Below, piece by piece: positions 1 to 7,509 of a stretch of DNA of 64,000 nt (position 1 is its first letter; every line of letters begins with the position of its first letter). The stretch covers positions 1 to 64,000 of the forward strand of contig CAVDAL010000120.1 of NCBI GenBank assembly GCA_963606965.1, written 5' to 3'. This DNA comes from CAVDAL01 sp963606965. Its GTDB lineage: Bacteria; Actinomycetota; Coriobacteriia; Coriobacteriales; QAMH01. The position numbers were made by a program, and so were the translations under genes. The notes under the pieces were generated by a model. The model had not been told where the DNA came from and did not search any database. It worked only from the letters and a program-made list of their open reading frames with translations.

Positions 1-1
1 T

Positions 2-625
2 TGTGGAGTTTGTGCCCTTGAGCCTGTGCGACTTTTAAAAGAAGAAAATCGCGACTTTAGTGTTGCATATATAAATTCAAATATTCATCCACAAGATGAA
101 TATGAAATGCGCCTTGATGCATTAAAAGATTATGTATGTGAGCCTAATGAACTTGATCTTTTTGTTGGAAAATATGATACAGATGAATGGAATAAACGCG
201 TAGCAATTCATGGGCAAAACAAGCGCGAACGCTGCCGCGCCTGTTACAGAATGCGCTTTGAAGAGCTTGCTCAAACTGCTGCAGAAAAAGGCTTTGATTC
301 AATTTCTACAACTTTAACAATAAGTCCATATCAATATAAAGATATTATTTTTGAAGAGCTAGATAGAGCAGCCAAGCCATATAACTTGCAAGTTGAAAAA
401 GTAGATTACAGCGAACATTATTGGGATGCACAAAACATAAGCCGTCAAAATGGAATGTATCGCCAAAAATATTGCGGCTGTTCAATTTCAATTGCAGAAG
501 CTGAACAAACGCGCAAAGAAATAAAAGAACGTCGAAAGCGTGAAAAAGCAGAAAAACGCGCAGCCCGCGAACGTGAAGAAGCGCGAATTCGTGAAGCTAA
601 AAGAAATGGAACATATCACAGATGA
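2..625 (+). CDS. queH: Epoxyqueuosine reductase QueH (5' end cut by window edge)
   Basis: Reduces epoxyqueuosine to queuosine at tRNA wobble position 34, using an Fe-S centre instead of the cobalamin of QueG. The frame is open from base 2 and reads CGVCALEPVRLLKEE, which matches the N-terminal CCGxC-type motif of the family. The start codon and the first Cys of the CC pair therefore lie just outside the window; base 1 (t) fits a TGT codon. Further expected cysteines are present in RCRACYRMR and KYCGCS, along with the conserved NIHPQDEY stretch. The last ~35 residues are a Lys/Arg/Glu-rich helix beyond the core. The GTG at base 26 is internal and not the start. The stop overlaps the 3' end of convergent larB by 10 bases. 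Confidence 0.88.
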   Translation, partial: CGVCALEPVRLLKEENRDFSVAYINSNIHPQDEYEMRLDALKDYVCEPNELDLFVGKYDTDEWNKRVAIHGQNKRERCRACYRMRFEELAQTAAEKGFDSISTTLTISPYQYKDIIFEELDRAAKPYNLQVEKVDYSEHYWDAQNISRQNGMYRQKYCGCSISIAEAEQTRKEIKERRKREKAEKRAAREREEARIREAKRNGTYHR

Positions 626-1365
626 TTGATTAAGCTCGCTTGATATGCGGCGCCAAAGCCATTATCAATATTCACTACAGAAATGCCGCTTGCACAAGAA
701 TTAAGCATTGCGAGTAATGCAGCCAAGCCATCAAAGGAAGCTCCATAGCCAACACTTGTTGGCACAGCAATTACAGGAACACTTACAAGGCCAGCAACAA
801 CAGAAGGCAAAGCTCCTTCCATTCCAGCTATTGTAATAATTACTTGTGCTTCATTGAGTTCATCAATGCTATGAAGTAATCTATGCAAGCCTGCCACGCC
901 CACATCAAAAAGCCGCAAAACATCATTGCCTAAAAGTTCAGCAGTCAGTGCTGCTTCTTCTGCAGCATAAAGGTCGCTTGTCCCAGCGCATAAAATGGCA
1001 ATCTTGCCATTTCCATTTGCTTTTGGGATTTCGCCCAAATATCCAAGCTTTGCGATATCACAATAATGAAAATTTTCAAATTCATCACTCAAAAAAGCAG
1101 CTTTTTCCTCCTGCAATCTTGTCACGATGACAGGGTTAACTTTATTTTCCAGCATATGATCAAAGATAGCTTTAATTTGTTCCTGACTCTTCCCTGCTCC
1201 ATAAATTACTTCTGCAACTCCTTGACGCAAAGATCTATGATCATCAATTTTTGCAAAGCCAAGATCTGTAAATGGCGCAAGCTTCAAAGCAGCAATAACA
1301 TCTTCAATAGAAGTTTGCCCGCATTTATAACTTTCAAGCATGTCTTTGATTTGCTGTTCATTCAT
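616..1365 (-). CDS. larB: LarB family, pyridinium-3,5-biscarboxylate synthase (nickel-pincer cofactor)
   Basis: LarB carboxylates and dephosphoribosylates nicotinate adenine dinucleotide to make the precursor of the nickel-pincer nucleotide (NPN). At 249 residues it has the usual length. The N-terminal half carries EVIYGAGKS. The PurE-like C-terminal half has GTSDLYAAEEA, AGMEGALPSVVAGL, VPTSVGYGASFDGLAALL and NIDNGFGAAY, all typical of LarB. The ATG overlaps the larE stop (ATGA), so the two are probably translationally coupled. No LarC (nickel insertion) or LarA (racemase) gene is in the window, so the final product here is unproven. Confidence 0.88.
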   Translation of the reverse strand: MNEQQIKDMLESYKCGQTSIEDVIAALKLAPFTDLGFAKIDDHRSLRQGVAEVIYGAGKSQEQIKAIFDHMLENKVNPVIVTRLQEEKAAFLSDEFENFHYCDIAKLGYLGEIPKANGNGKIAILCAGTSDLYAAEEAALTAELLGNDVLRLFDVGVAGLHRLLHSIDELNEAQVIITIAGMEGALPSVVAGLVSVPVIAVPTSVGYGASFDGLAALLAMLNSCASGISVVNIDNGFGAAYQASLINHL

Positions 1366-1973
1366 AATGCTTTAAGCTCTCTTTCTTTTTGGCGAAGAAT
1401 TCCACTGCTCAAAATTGTGCCATAAGGAAACTTTGTTGCAATGCAAGAAAATGAAGGTTTGTTTGCGCTTATAAGTCCAAGCGCTGCTGAAAGTGCGCGC
1501 ACATCACTTTTTTCAAGACCGCAAAGCCTTAATGGTGAAATTACATCATATTCTTTCAAAGCTTTAAAACCTGGCCTGTTCGATGGATCGTCAGATAAAT
1601 TTGTACCATCAATTAAAGTATCAAATCCGTCCCTAACAGCTGCATTGCGGATTGTTTGAAACATCAATGACTTGCATAAATAACAGCGGTTTTCTGGATT
1701 TTGCTGCATATTTTCATGCTTTAATATGTCAAGTTCAAAGACTTCTAAGTCAACCCCGCAAGCCCGAGCAAAATTCCTTGCGTCCAACAAATCGCTGCGC
1801 ATTTGAAAGTCAGTAAAAACCATATAAGCTTTTACATCTTTGCAATATTTTTTTGCCAAAGCTAAAACTAAGCAAGAGTCGCAGCCGCCAGAAAAGGCAA
1901 CTGCGACTCTGTCATGTTCAGCAAAAAAAGTCTTTAATTTATCTTCAAAAAGTTCAATTTTAATTGAAGGCAT
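1362..1973 (-). CDS. larE: LarE-like PP-loop sulfur transferase, C-terminally short, three-cysteine type
   Basis: LarE adenylates the LarB product and inserts sulfur. The PP-loop SGGCDS sits near residue 30. NRCYLCK and PSFSCIATKFPYG supply three cysteines. In the family, three-Cys LarE (Thermotoga type) holds a [4Fe-4S] cluster that carries the donated sulfur, whereas single-Cys LarE sacrifices its own cysteine. The protein is only 203 residues, against about 270 for characterised LarE. It ends about 25 residues after FPYG, so the C-terminal segment with phosphate-binding Arg/Asp residues is missing. The larE stop overlaps the larB ATG directly, leaving no DNA between them for a lost C-terminus. 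The start overlaps the upstream gene by 14 bases. Confidence 0.8.
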   Translation of the reverse strand: MPSIKIELFEDKLKTFFAEHDRVAVAFSGGCDSCLVLALAKKYCKDVKAYMVFTDFQMRSDLLDARNFARACGVDLEVFELDILKHENMQQNPENRCYLCKSLMFQTIRNAAVRDGFDTLIDGTNLSDDPSNRPGFKALKEYDVISPLRLCGLEKSDVRALSAALGLISANKPSFSCIATKFPYGTILSSGILRQKERELKAL

Positions 1974-2613
1974 AACGTTCTAAAGACTTCTTCAAATTTG
2001 AAATGAAAATTTGCGCAGGCTCGCTTAATTCTTCATCATATTGAGAAACATAGCCCAAGTGCAATGTTAGGTCAGATTCCAATGGAACAGTTGTTAACAG
2101 GCTGCCGTCTGTAACGCCAACCAAAATTCCACTTGTAATTGTATAGCCATTCAAAGCAACGCAAAGTTCTGAAAGTGAAGCGCGATCTGTGCAAGCGATT
2201 GTCTTCTTGCGTGGATATTTTGCATAAGCTTCTTCAGCAAAAACATCTGGAACACATGAACCTTGATAAAAATATGTATATGGATATGGCTCCAAATCTT
2301 CCAAGGTTAAAGATTCGCGCGAAGATAGCGGATGTGCTTTTGGCAATGCAACACGTGGAGCGGAATCTGCCAAATTAGTAAATGACAAATCTGCAGCATC
2401 AAAAATGAGACTTAAATCTTTTTCAACATCTGAAGCTTGGAACAAAATTGCAAGTTCGCTTAATCCATTTGCAACATCATTAATTGCATCTTGAGTTGAA
2501 CGATCTTTGAATTCATAAGCATATTCGTCTTCACCAAGAGCTAAAACAGTCTGAGCAAATGATTGAACACTGAATAGATAATGCTGACCAGAAACTGAAA
2601 ACTTTGATGTCAT
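1960..2613 (-). CDS. Orphan LysR-type effector-binding domain, no HTH
   Basis: The 217 residues match the substrate-binding half of LysR-type regulators: SVSGQHYLFSVQSFAQTV near the start, PHPLSSRE-like KAHPLSSRESLTLEDL in the middle, and CVALNGYTITSGIL with LGYVSQYDEELSE near the end. The winged helix-turn-helix that normally occupies the first ~65 residues is absent. The ATG at 2613 has a good Shine-Dalgarno (AAAGGAC) 18 bases after the upstream stop, so the short form is the real product. It lies between the PaaK-family gene and larE in one operon. It may be a ligand-binding or partner protein, not a DNA-binding regulator. Function is unknown. Confidence 0.75.
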   Translation of the reverse strand: MTSKFSVSGQHYLFSVQSFAQTVLALGEDEYAYEFKDRSTQDAINDVANGLSELAILFQASDVEKDLSLIFDAADLSFTNLADSAPRVALPKAHPLSSRESLTLEDLEPYPYTYFYQGSCVPDVFAEEAYAKYPRKKTIACTDRASLSELCVALNGYTITSGILVGVTDGSLLTTVPLESDLTLHLGYVSQYDEELSEPAQIFISNLKKSLERYAFN

Positions 2614-2631
2614 AATTAGTCCTTTCTGCCT

Positions 2632-3972
2632 TTAATTCTTCTTGCGATCGTCAATGAATCGAGCAGCTTTATGTTCAGAAGATGTACCCAACTTACCAGC
2701 ATCATAAACGATGACTCTAGCAGGACGAACACCACAATGAGCTTTCAAAGCCTTTTCAACGCGTGTTGCAACTTCATCATAAGGTTCAACACTATCATAT
2801 GAACGTTCAACAGAGACTTCATATTTGCAAGTGAAATCTTTTTCATAAACACGGATTGAATATTCACCACTCAAGCCAGGCTGTTCACGAACAACAAATT
2901 CAACGTCTGATGGGAATACATTAACAGCGCCAACAATGAACATTTCATCTTTGCGGCCAAGAATATGAATTCTTGCAAGAGTTCTGCCACATTCGCATTT
3001 TTCAGTAGAAACATAGCCAATGTCGCCTGTGCGAAAACGAATCATTGGGCGAGCCTTCTTCATCAAAGTTGTATAAACAAGTTCACCCTTTTCACCCGGA
3101 GCTAAAACCTCACCTGTTTGTGGATCAACTGTCTCAACCAAAATTTGGTCTTCAACAATATGAAGACCATCTTTAGCTTCACACATTGCAGCGCATGCGC
3201 CATAAATGTCTGACAAGCCAAAAAAGTCAACAACTTTTGCGTCCCACAAATCTTCAATAGCTTCACGAGTTGATTTGATGGAGCCGCCTGCTTCACCAGC
3301 AACAATGATTGTATGGATATTGAAATCCTTCTTTGGGTCAAAGCCCTTTTCTTTTGCAATTTCACCCAAATGCCAAGCATAAGAAGGCGAAGTCCAAATT
3401 ACAGTTGGTTGATATTGCTTCAAAACAAAAAGCAATCTGTCTGATGGAACAGCGCCAACCCAAATTGCCAAAGCGCCAAGTTCCTGTGCGCCCATAACAT
3501 CTGGACCGCCAACATATAATGCAAAATTCAAGCCGTGAACATATCTATCATTTGGACGCATGCCAGCTTGCCAAAACAAGCGAGCTTCAGTCGATTGCCA
3601 CAAATCAAAATCTTCTTGCGTAAATGGGCTAACTGTTGGAACACCAGTTGAACCAGATGAAGTTGCCATAAAAACAACATCTTCTTCTGGAACAGAGCAC
3701 ATTTCGCCAAAAAATGAGCCAACATGCTGAGTTTCACGCTCTGTCTTTTTATCAATAAATGGGAATTTTTCAATATCTTTTAAGCATTTGATGTCTTCAG
3801 GCTTTACCCCTGCTTCATCAAAAGAACGCTTGTAATAAACTGTATTTTCATATGCATACTTAACCATTTCTTGTAAACGCTCAAGCTGCATCTTTTCAAG
3901 CTCCGGTCTTGGCATACATTCAATTTCCGGATCATAATATTTCTGGTCGTAAGGTATATTTTTCTTTGCCAT
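2632..3972 (-). CDS. paaK: Phenylacetate-CoA ligase (PaaK) family, AMP-forming
   Basis: ATP-dependent acyl/aryl-CoA ligase of the ANL superfamily. The 446 residues include the adenylation motif TSSGSTGVPTVSPFT (~residues 107-121), FFGLSDIYGACAA, the RFRTGDIGYV motif (~320) and a C-terminal subdomain with GRKDEMFIVGAVNVFPSDVE. A Cys pair in EKCECGRT is typical of PaaK relatives. Substrate cannot be fixed from sequence; phenylacetate, indoleacetate or another aryl acid are all plausible. It is the first gene of the operon with the LysR effector domain, larE and larB. The ATG is preceded by a strong AGGAGGAG site. Confidence 0.8.
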   Translation of the reverse strand: MAKKNIPYDQKYYDPEIECMPRPELEKMQLERLQEMVKYAYENTVYYKRSFDEAGVKPEDIKCLKDIEKFPFIDKKTERETQHVGSFFGEMCSVPEEDVVFMATSSGSTGVPTVSPFTQEDFDLWQSTEARLFWQAGMRPNDRYVHGLNFALYVGGPDVMGAQELGALAIWVGAVPSDRLLFVLKQYQPTVIWTSPSYAWHLGEIAKEKGFDPKKDFNIHTIIVAGEAGGSIKSTREAIEDLWDAKVVDFFGLSDIYGACAAMCEAKDGLHIVEDQILVETVDPQTGEVLAPGEKGELVYTTLMKKARPMIRFRTGDIGYVSTEKCECGRTLARIHILGRKDEMFIVGAVNVFPSDVEFVVREQPGLSGEYSIRVYEKDFTCKYEVSVERSYDSVEPYDEVATRVEKALKAHCGVRPARVIVYDAGKLGTSSEHKAARFIDDRKKN

Positions 3973-4068
3973 TTCTCCTCCTGTCTAATCAATAGCATTT
4001 TAATAAATTGATTTCAAATAAAAAAATACAAGCCTTTACTTATAAGCAAACGCGCGCCTTTTATATGT

Positions 4069-4101
4069 AAAAAGCGGCTCAAGGTTTTTGCCTTGAGCCG
4101 C
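4069..4101 (-). terminator. Rho-independent terminator of the purine permease gene
   Basis: A perfect 11-bp stem, GCGGCTCAAGG (4074-4084) against CCTTGAGCCGC (4091-4101), is followed on the minus strand by TTTTT. It lies 28 bases after the permease stop. Confidence 0.9.
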
Positions 4102-4128
4102 CGCTTGCTTTTATATGTTAACTAATCT

Positions 4129-5445
4129 TTATACGAAAATAAAATAAGCAAGGAAGGCCAAAGCTGCAACCCACATGAGTGGCTTGATTTCCTTTACCTT
4201 ACCGCGGAACAACATGACCAAAACATATGAAATGAATCCAAAGCCAATGCCTGTTGTGATTGAATATGTGAATGGAATCATGATAATTGTCAAGAATGCA
4301 GGAATTGCAATTTCTGGTGACTTCCAATCAATCATTCCAATATCAGACATCATCAAAAAGCCTACAACAACCAAAGCACCGCATGTTGCTGAGCCTGAAA
4401 CCATGCCAAAGAGTGGAGCCAAGAATGCACAAATAATAAACATGATTGCAACAACAATATTTGAAAGACCTGTGCGAGCGCCATCTGCAACGCCAGAAGT
4501 TGATTCAACATATGATGTGATTGAAGAACAACCGAACAAACCACCAGCAATAGCAGCTACAGAGTCAATAGCAAGAATCTTTTGAATGTCTTCAACATTG
4601 CCTTCTTCATCAATAAACTCGCCCTGCTGAGCAACAGCAACAACTGTACCCATTGTGTCAAAGAAGTCGCACATCAAAAGGCTAAATGCCAAAAGCAGCA
4701 ATGATGGAGTTGTAAGAGCTTCCAAAATTGCCAAGCCACCATCTGGTGTTGATTGGAATGGAGCACCGAATGTTGAAAAGTCAAGGCCGAAGTTCCATTC
4801 TGTTGGAAGAGTTGTAACACCCATTGGAATGCCAATGATAACGCCAACAACGATTGAAATAAGAAGAGCACCACGAACCTTCAAAACCCAAAGCAAAATA
4901 GCAATTGCAATGCAAATAACAGCAACAATGCAAGCAGGGTCAGTAAGGTTGCCAACAGTAATGAGAGTGGAATCACTAACAGCGATAATTCCGCCACCCT
5001 TCAAACCGATGAAGGAAATGAATAAGCCAATGCCAATGCCAATAGCACGACGAAGATCAACAGGAATTGCATCCATAACAGCTTTGCGCAAGCCGCACAA
5101 AACAAGAATAAGAATAACAACACCTTCGATTAAAATGATTGCCATAGCGATACGCCAATCAAATGCAACTTCACCCAAACAAATTGTATAGGCAACAACT
5201 GCATTAAGACCCATGCCTGAAGCTAAGGCAACTGGTCGGTTCGAAATCAAGCCCATAAGCAAGCACATAATAGCTGCGCCAATGCAGGTTGCAGTCAGTG
5301 CTGCTTGGAAAGGAATTCCGGCATCAGCAAGAATGCTTGGGTTAACAGCGACAATATAAGCCATTGCCAAAAATGTTGTTAAACCGCCAACGATTTCTTT
5401 GCCGACACTAGAGCCCCTTGCTTTGATTTTGAAGAATGATTCCAT
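4129..5445 (-). CDS. AzgA/PbuG-type purine permease (NCS2-like)
   Basis: Inner-membrane nucleobase:cation symporter, probably for hypoxanthine, guanine or adenine. The start region GLTTFLAMAYIVAVNPSIL and the later CDFFDTMGT and SSITSYVESTSGVA blocks are hallmarks of the AzgA/GhxP/PbuO branch. Around 12-14 hydrophobic segments run through 438 residues. I place the start at ATG 5445 (MESFFKIK): AGGAGA lies 6-8 bases upstream, whereas the ATG at 5463 has no ribosome site and adds six residues unlike the family. Monocistronic, with a clean terminator downstream and a structured leader upstream. Confidence 0.88.
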   Translation of the reverse strand: MESFFKIKARGSSVGKEIVGGLTTFLAMAYIVAVNPSILADAGIPFQAALTATCIGAAIMCLLMGLISNRPVALASGMGLNAVVAYTICLGEVAFDWRIAMAIILIEGVVILILVLCGLRKAVMDAIPVDLRRAIGIGIGLFISFIGLKGGGIIAVSDSTLITVGNLTDPACIVAVICIAIAILLWVLKVRGALLISIVVGVIIGIPMGVTTLPTEWNFGLDFSTFGAPFQSTPDGGLAILEALTTPSLLLLAFSLLMCDFFDTMGTVVAVAQQGEFIDEEGNVEDIQKILAIDSVAAIAGGLFGCSSITSYVESTSGVADGARTGLSNIVVAIMFIICAFLAPLFGMVSGSATCGALVVVGFLMMSDIGMIDWKSPEIAIPAFLTIIMIPFTYSITTGIGFGFISYVLVMLFRGKVKEIKPLMWVAALAFLAYFIFV

Positions 5446-5478
5446 GTGAAACTCTCCTATCATATTTTTTGCAAGTTA

Positions 5479-5533
5479 CTACAACATGCAGAAGTTAACC
5501 ATCTGTTCGACCACAAGATGTTGAGATTTGTAG
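5479..5533 (-). promoter_or_regulatory. Structured 5' leader of the purine permease (class unknown)
   Basis: On the minus strand an outer stem can form between 5518-5533 and 5479-5487: CAACAT with ATGTTG, plus CTA with TAG around a bulge. It encloses a CATCT/AGATG hairpin with a GTTAAC core. The position upstream of a purine transporter suggests a regulatory RNA. However, the conserved core of the purine riboswitch (TATA...TCTACC...GACTA) is absent. Confidence 0.3.
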
Positions 5534-5611
5534 ATTTTGTGTGTTTATGGTTTAATCATTTCCGTGAGTGACTTTTTAATGTAAGCACCAAAAGATTAGG
5601 TTATTAGAAAG

Positions 5612-6835
5612 ATGAAAAAACCAGAATTACTTTCTCCTGCTGGAGGATGGGAACAATTAAAATATGCAATTCACTTTGGCGCAGACGCTGTCTATTTTGC
5701 CTCTGACAAATTTGGAATGCGCGCACATGCCAATAATTTTAAATTGGACGAAGTTTCAGAATTAGTGAATTATGCGCATTCCCATAATGCAAAAGCTTAT
5801 GTCACTTGCAATATTGTCATGCATCAAGACAATTTAGATCAGCTTCCACCTTATCTTGAAGCTTTTGAAGCTGCTGGTGTGGATTCAATCATCTTGGAAG
5901 ATTTTGGAGCTTTGCGCCTTGCAAAGAAATATGCGCCGTCTTTAAAAATTCATGTCAGCACGCAAGCAAGCGTTGCAAATGCGCAGGCTGCTTTAATGTG
6001 GCATGAGCTTGGAGCATCACGTATTGTTTGCGCGCGCGAGCTTTCTTTGAACCAAATTGCAGAAATGCGCAAGCAACTCCCAAAATCTTTAGAACTTGAA
6101 GCTTTTGTTCATGGCTCAATGTGCATGGCATATTCTGGCAGATGCCTTATAAGCGACTATTTAACAGGCAGAAGCGCTATTCAAGGCGATTGTACTCAGC
6201 CTTGCAGATGGGGTTACACTCTTGAAGAAGAAAAGCGTGAAGGCGAACACTTCCCCATTGAAGAAGATATTCACGGCTCATATATCATGAATGCTCAAGA
6301 TATGAATATGCTCAAATATATTGATGACTTGCGCGACGCAGGAATTGATTCTTTAAAAATTGAAGGGCGCAACAAAAAAGCTTTTTATGTAGCAACAGTC
6401 ACAAATGCTTATCGCAAAGTTTTGGATGGCGAAAGTGCTGACTTTTATGAAGGTGAGCTTGAATCGACTTCCCACAGACCATTTTCAACTGGCTTTTTCT
6501 TCGGTCCTGCTCACCAAAATGCAAGCGGTTCTGGATATATTCAAAAATATGATTGGGTTGCAGAAGTTTTGAACTGCGAAAAATGTAAAGAAGAGTGGAA
6601 AGCTCGCATTAAATGTAGAAACAGATTTTTCATCGATTCTGAACTTGAAGTTTTAACTCCGCATGCATTGCCTTACGCTGTTCACATTAGCAAAATTGAA
6701 TATATCCCCCACCCTGACAGCAGCACAGAAATTGCCGAGACAAGTGATACCGCAAATGTCACAATGGGTACATATGATATTTATTTAGATAGCGAAGTTA
6801 AAGAAATGGATATATTGCGAACAAAGCGCAGCTAA
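5612..6835 (+). CDS. trhP: U32-family tRNA 5-hydroxyuridine synthesis protein (TrhP/YegQ-like)
   Basis: TrhP proteins use prephenate to hydroxylate U34 of tRNA, the first step toward mo5U or cmo5U. The 407 residues begin KKPELLSPAGGWEQLKYAI, the U32 signature. The Fe-S cysteines are in the block ~166-196: HGSMCMAYSGRCLISDY and GDCTQPCRW. A later LKIEGRNKKAFYVA motif is also typical. Length agrees with YegQ/YrrO and is too short for RlhA, which has a second domain; UbiU/UbiV are shorter. The gene converges on the HAD gene with only 4 bases between stops. Exact hydroxylation target is inferred from family. Confidence 0.8.
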   Translation: MKKPELLSPAGGWEQLKYAIHFGADAVYFASDKFGMRAHANNFKLDEVSELVNYAHSHNAKAYVTCNIVMHQDNLDQLPPYLEAFEAAGVDSIILEDFGALRLAKKYAPSLKIHVSTQASVANAQAALMWHELGASRIVCARELSLNQIAEMRKQLPKSLELEAFVHGSMCMAYSGRCLISDYLTGRSAIQGDCTQPCRWGYTLEEEKREGEHFPIEEDIHGSYIMNAQDMNMLKYIDDLRDAGIDSLKIEGRNKKAFYVATVTNAYRKVLDGESADFYEGELESTSHRPFSTGFFFGPAHQNASGSGYIQKYDWVAEVLNCEKCKEEWKARIKCRNRFFIDSELEVLTPHALPYAVHISKIEYIPHPDSSTEIAETSDTANVTMGTYDIYLDSEVKEMDILRTKRS

Positions 6836-6839
6836 AAAA

Positions 6840-7493
6840 TTAAAGAAAAAGCTCTTTAAGTTCTTGCGGCTTTTTGCAAACAAAGTCCGGATTTTCATTG
6901 CGTAAAATTTCTTCGCTAAACATTCCCCACAAAACAGCAATGCTAATGCATCCTGCTGCTTTACCTGCTTGAATGTCAAATGGACTGTCGCCAACATAAA
7001 CGCATTCACTTGGCTTTAAGCCCAACTTTTCCACACCCATTAATACTGGGTCAGGAGCAGGCTTATGCACTAAACAATCCGTTGCTCCAATAATAAATTC
7101 AAGATATTTATCATATCCAAACAAACCCAAAGTATGATTTGCAAGATTTGAGATCTTTGAAGTAATGACGCCTTCTTTAAAGCCTGCGTCATATAAGCCT
7201 TTAATCACATCGGACATTCCGGGAAATTCTTTAACCATTTCATCGTTATGGCTCACATTATGTTCCCTATAAACTCGGAGCATTTCTTTTTGCAATTCAA
7301 TATCGTCTGAAAAAGAAGCAATTACAGTTTCAAGCGGTTTGCCATTTTCAGCTAGATAAAATTCATCGCTAAAAGTTTTGCCCAAGACAACCTGAGTGCA
7401 ATGTCGTGAAGAAGACAAAATCAAATCATTTGTATCCATGACTGTTCCGTCTAAATCAAAAAAGACTGCTTTTATTCCATCAATATGTGCCAT
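6840..7493 (-). CDS. HAD-superfamily phosphatase (Gph/PpaX-like)
   Basis: Small-molecule phosphohydrolase of HAD subfamily IA. It has motif I FFDLDGTVMDT (residues ~10-20), motif II ITSKISN, the conserved Lys in HKPAPDPVL and motif III YVGDSPFDIQAGKAAG. A helical cap lies between motifs I and II. Phosphoglycolate or pyrophosphate are common substrates of close families, but sequence alone does not decide. I chose ATG 7493 because AGAGGAAG lies just upstream inside the last codons of elp3. The longer frame back to 7580 would overlap elp3 by 70 bases. It is translated right behind elp3, so a link to that gene is possible. Confidence 0.82.
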   Translation of the reverse strand: MAHIDGIKAVFFDLDGTVMDTNDLILSSSRHCTQVVLGKTFSDEFYLAENGKPLETVIASFSDDIELQKEMLRVYREHNVSHNDEMVKEFPGMSDVIKGLYDAGFKEGVITSKISNLANHTLGLFGYDKYLEFIIGATDCLVHKPAPDPVLMGVEKLGLKPSECVYVGDSPFDIQAGKAAGCISIAVLWGMFSEEILRNENPDFVCKKPQELKELFL

Positions 7494-7509
7494 GATTTTT
7501 AAACTTCCT

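Noticed and set aside
1362..1373. Frameshift explaining the short LarE
   Set aside because: larE stops inside the larB start codon (ATGA), so no DNA is left that could encode the missing C-terminus.
4655..5191. 178-residue open frame on the plus strand opposite the purine permease
   Set aside because: It is complementary to well-conserved transporter codons, has no ribosome site and low-complexity basic sequence: a shadow frame. The same applies to open frames opposite nhaC, pcrA, echA and the AGCS gene.
5464..5560. Purine riboswitch before the permease
   Set aside because: The diagnostic TCTACC and closing-stem sequences are absent on the minus strand.
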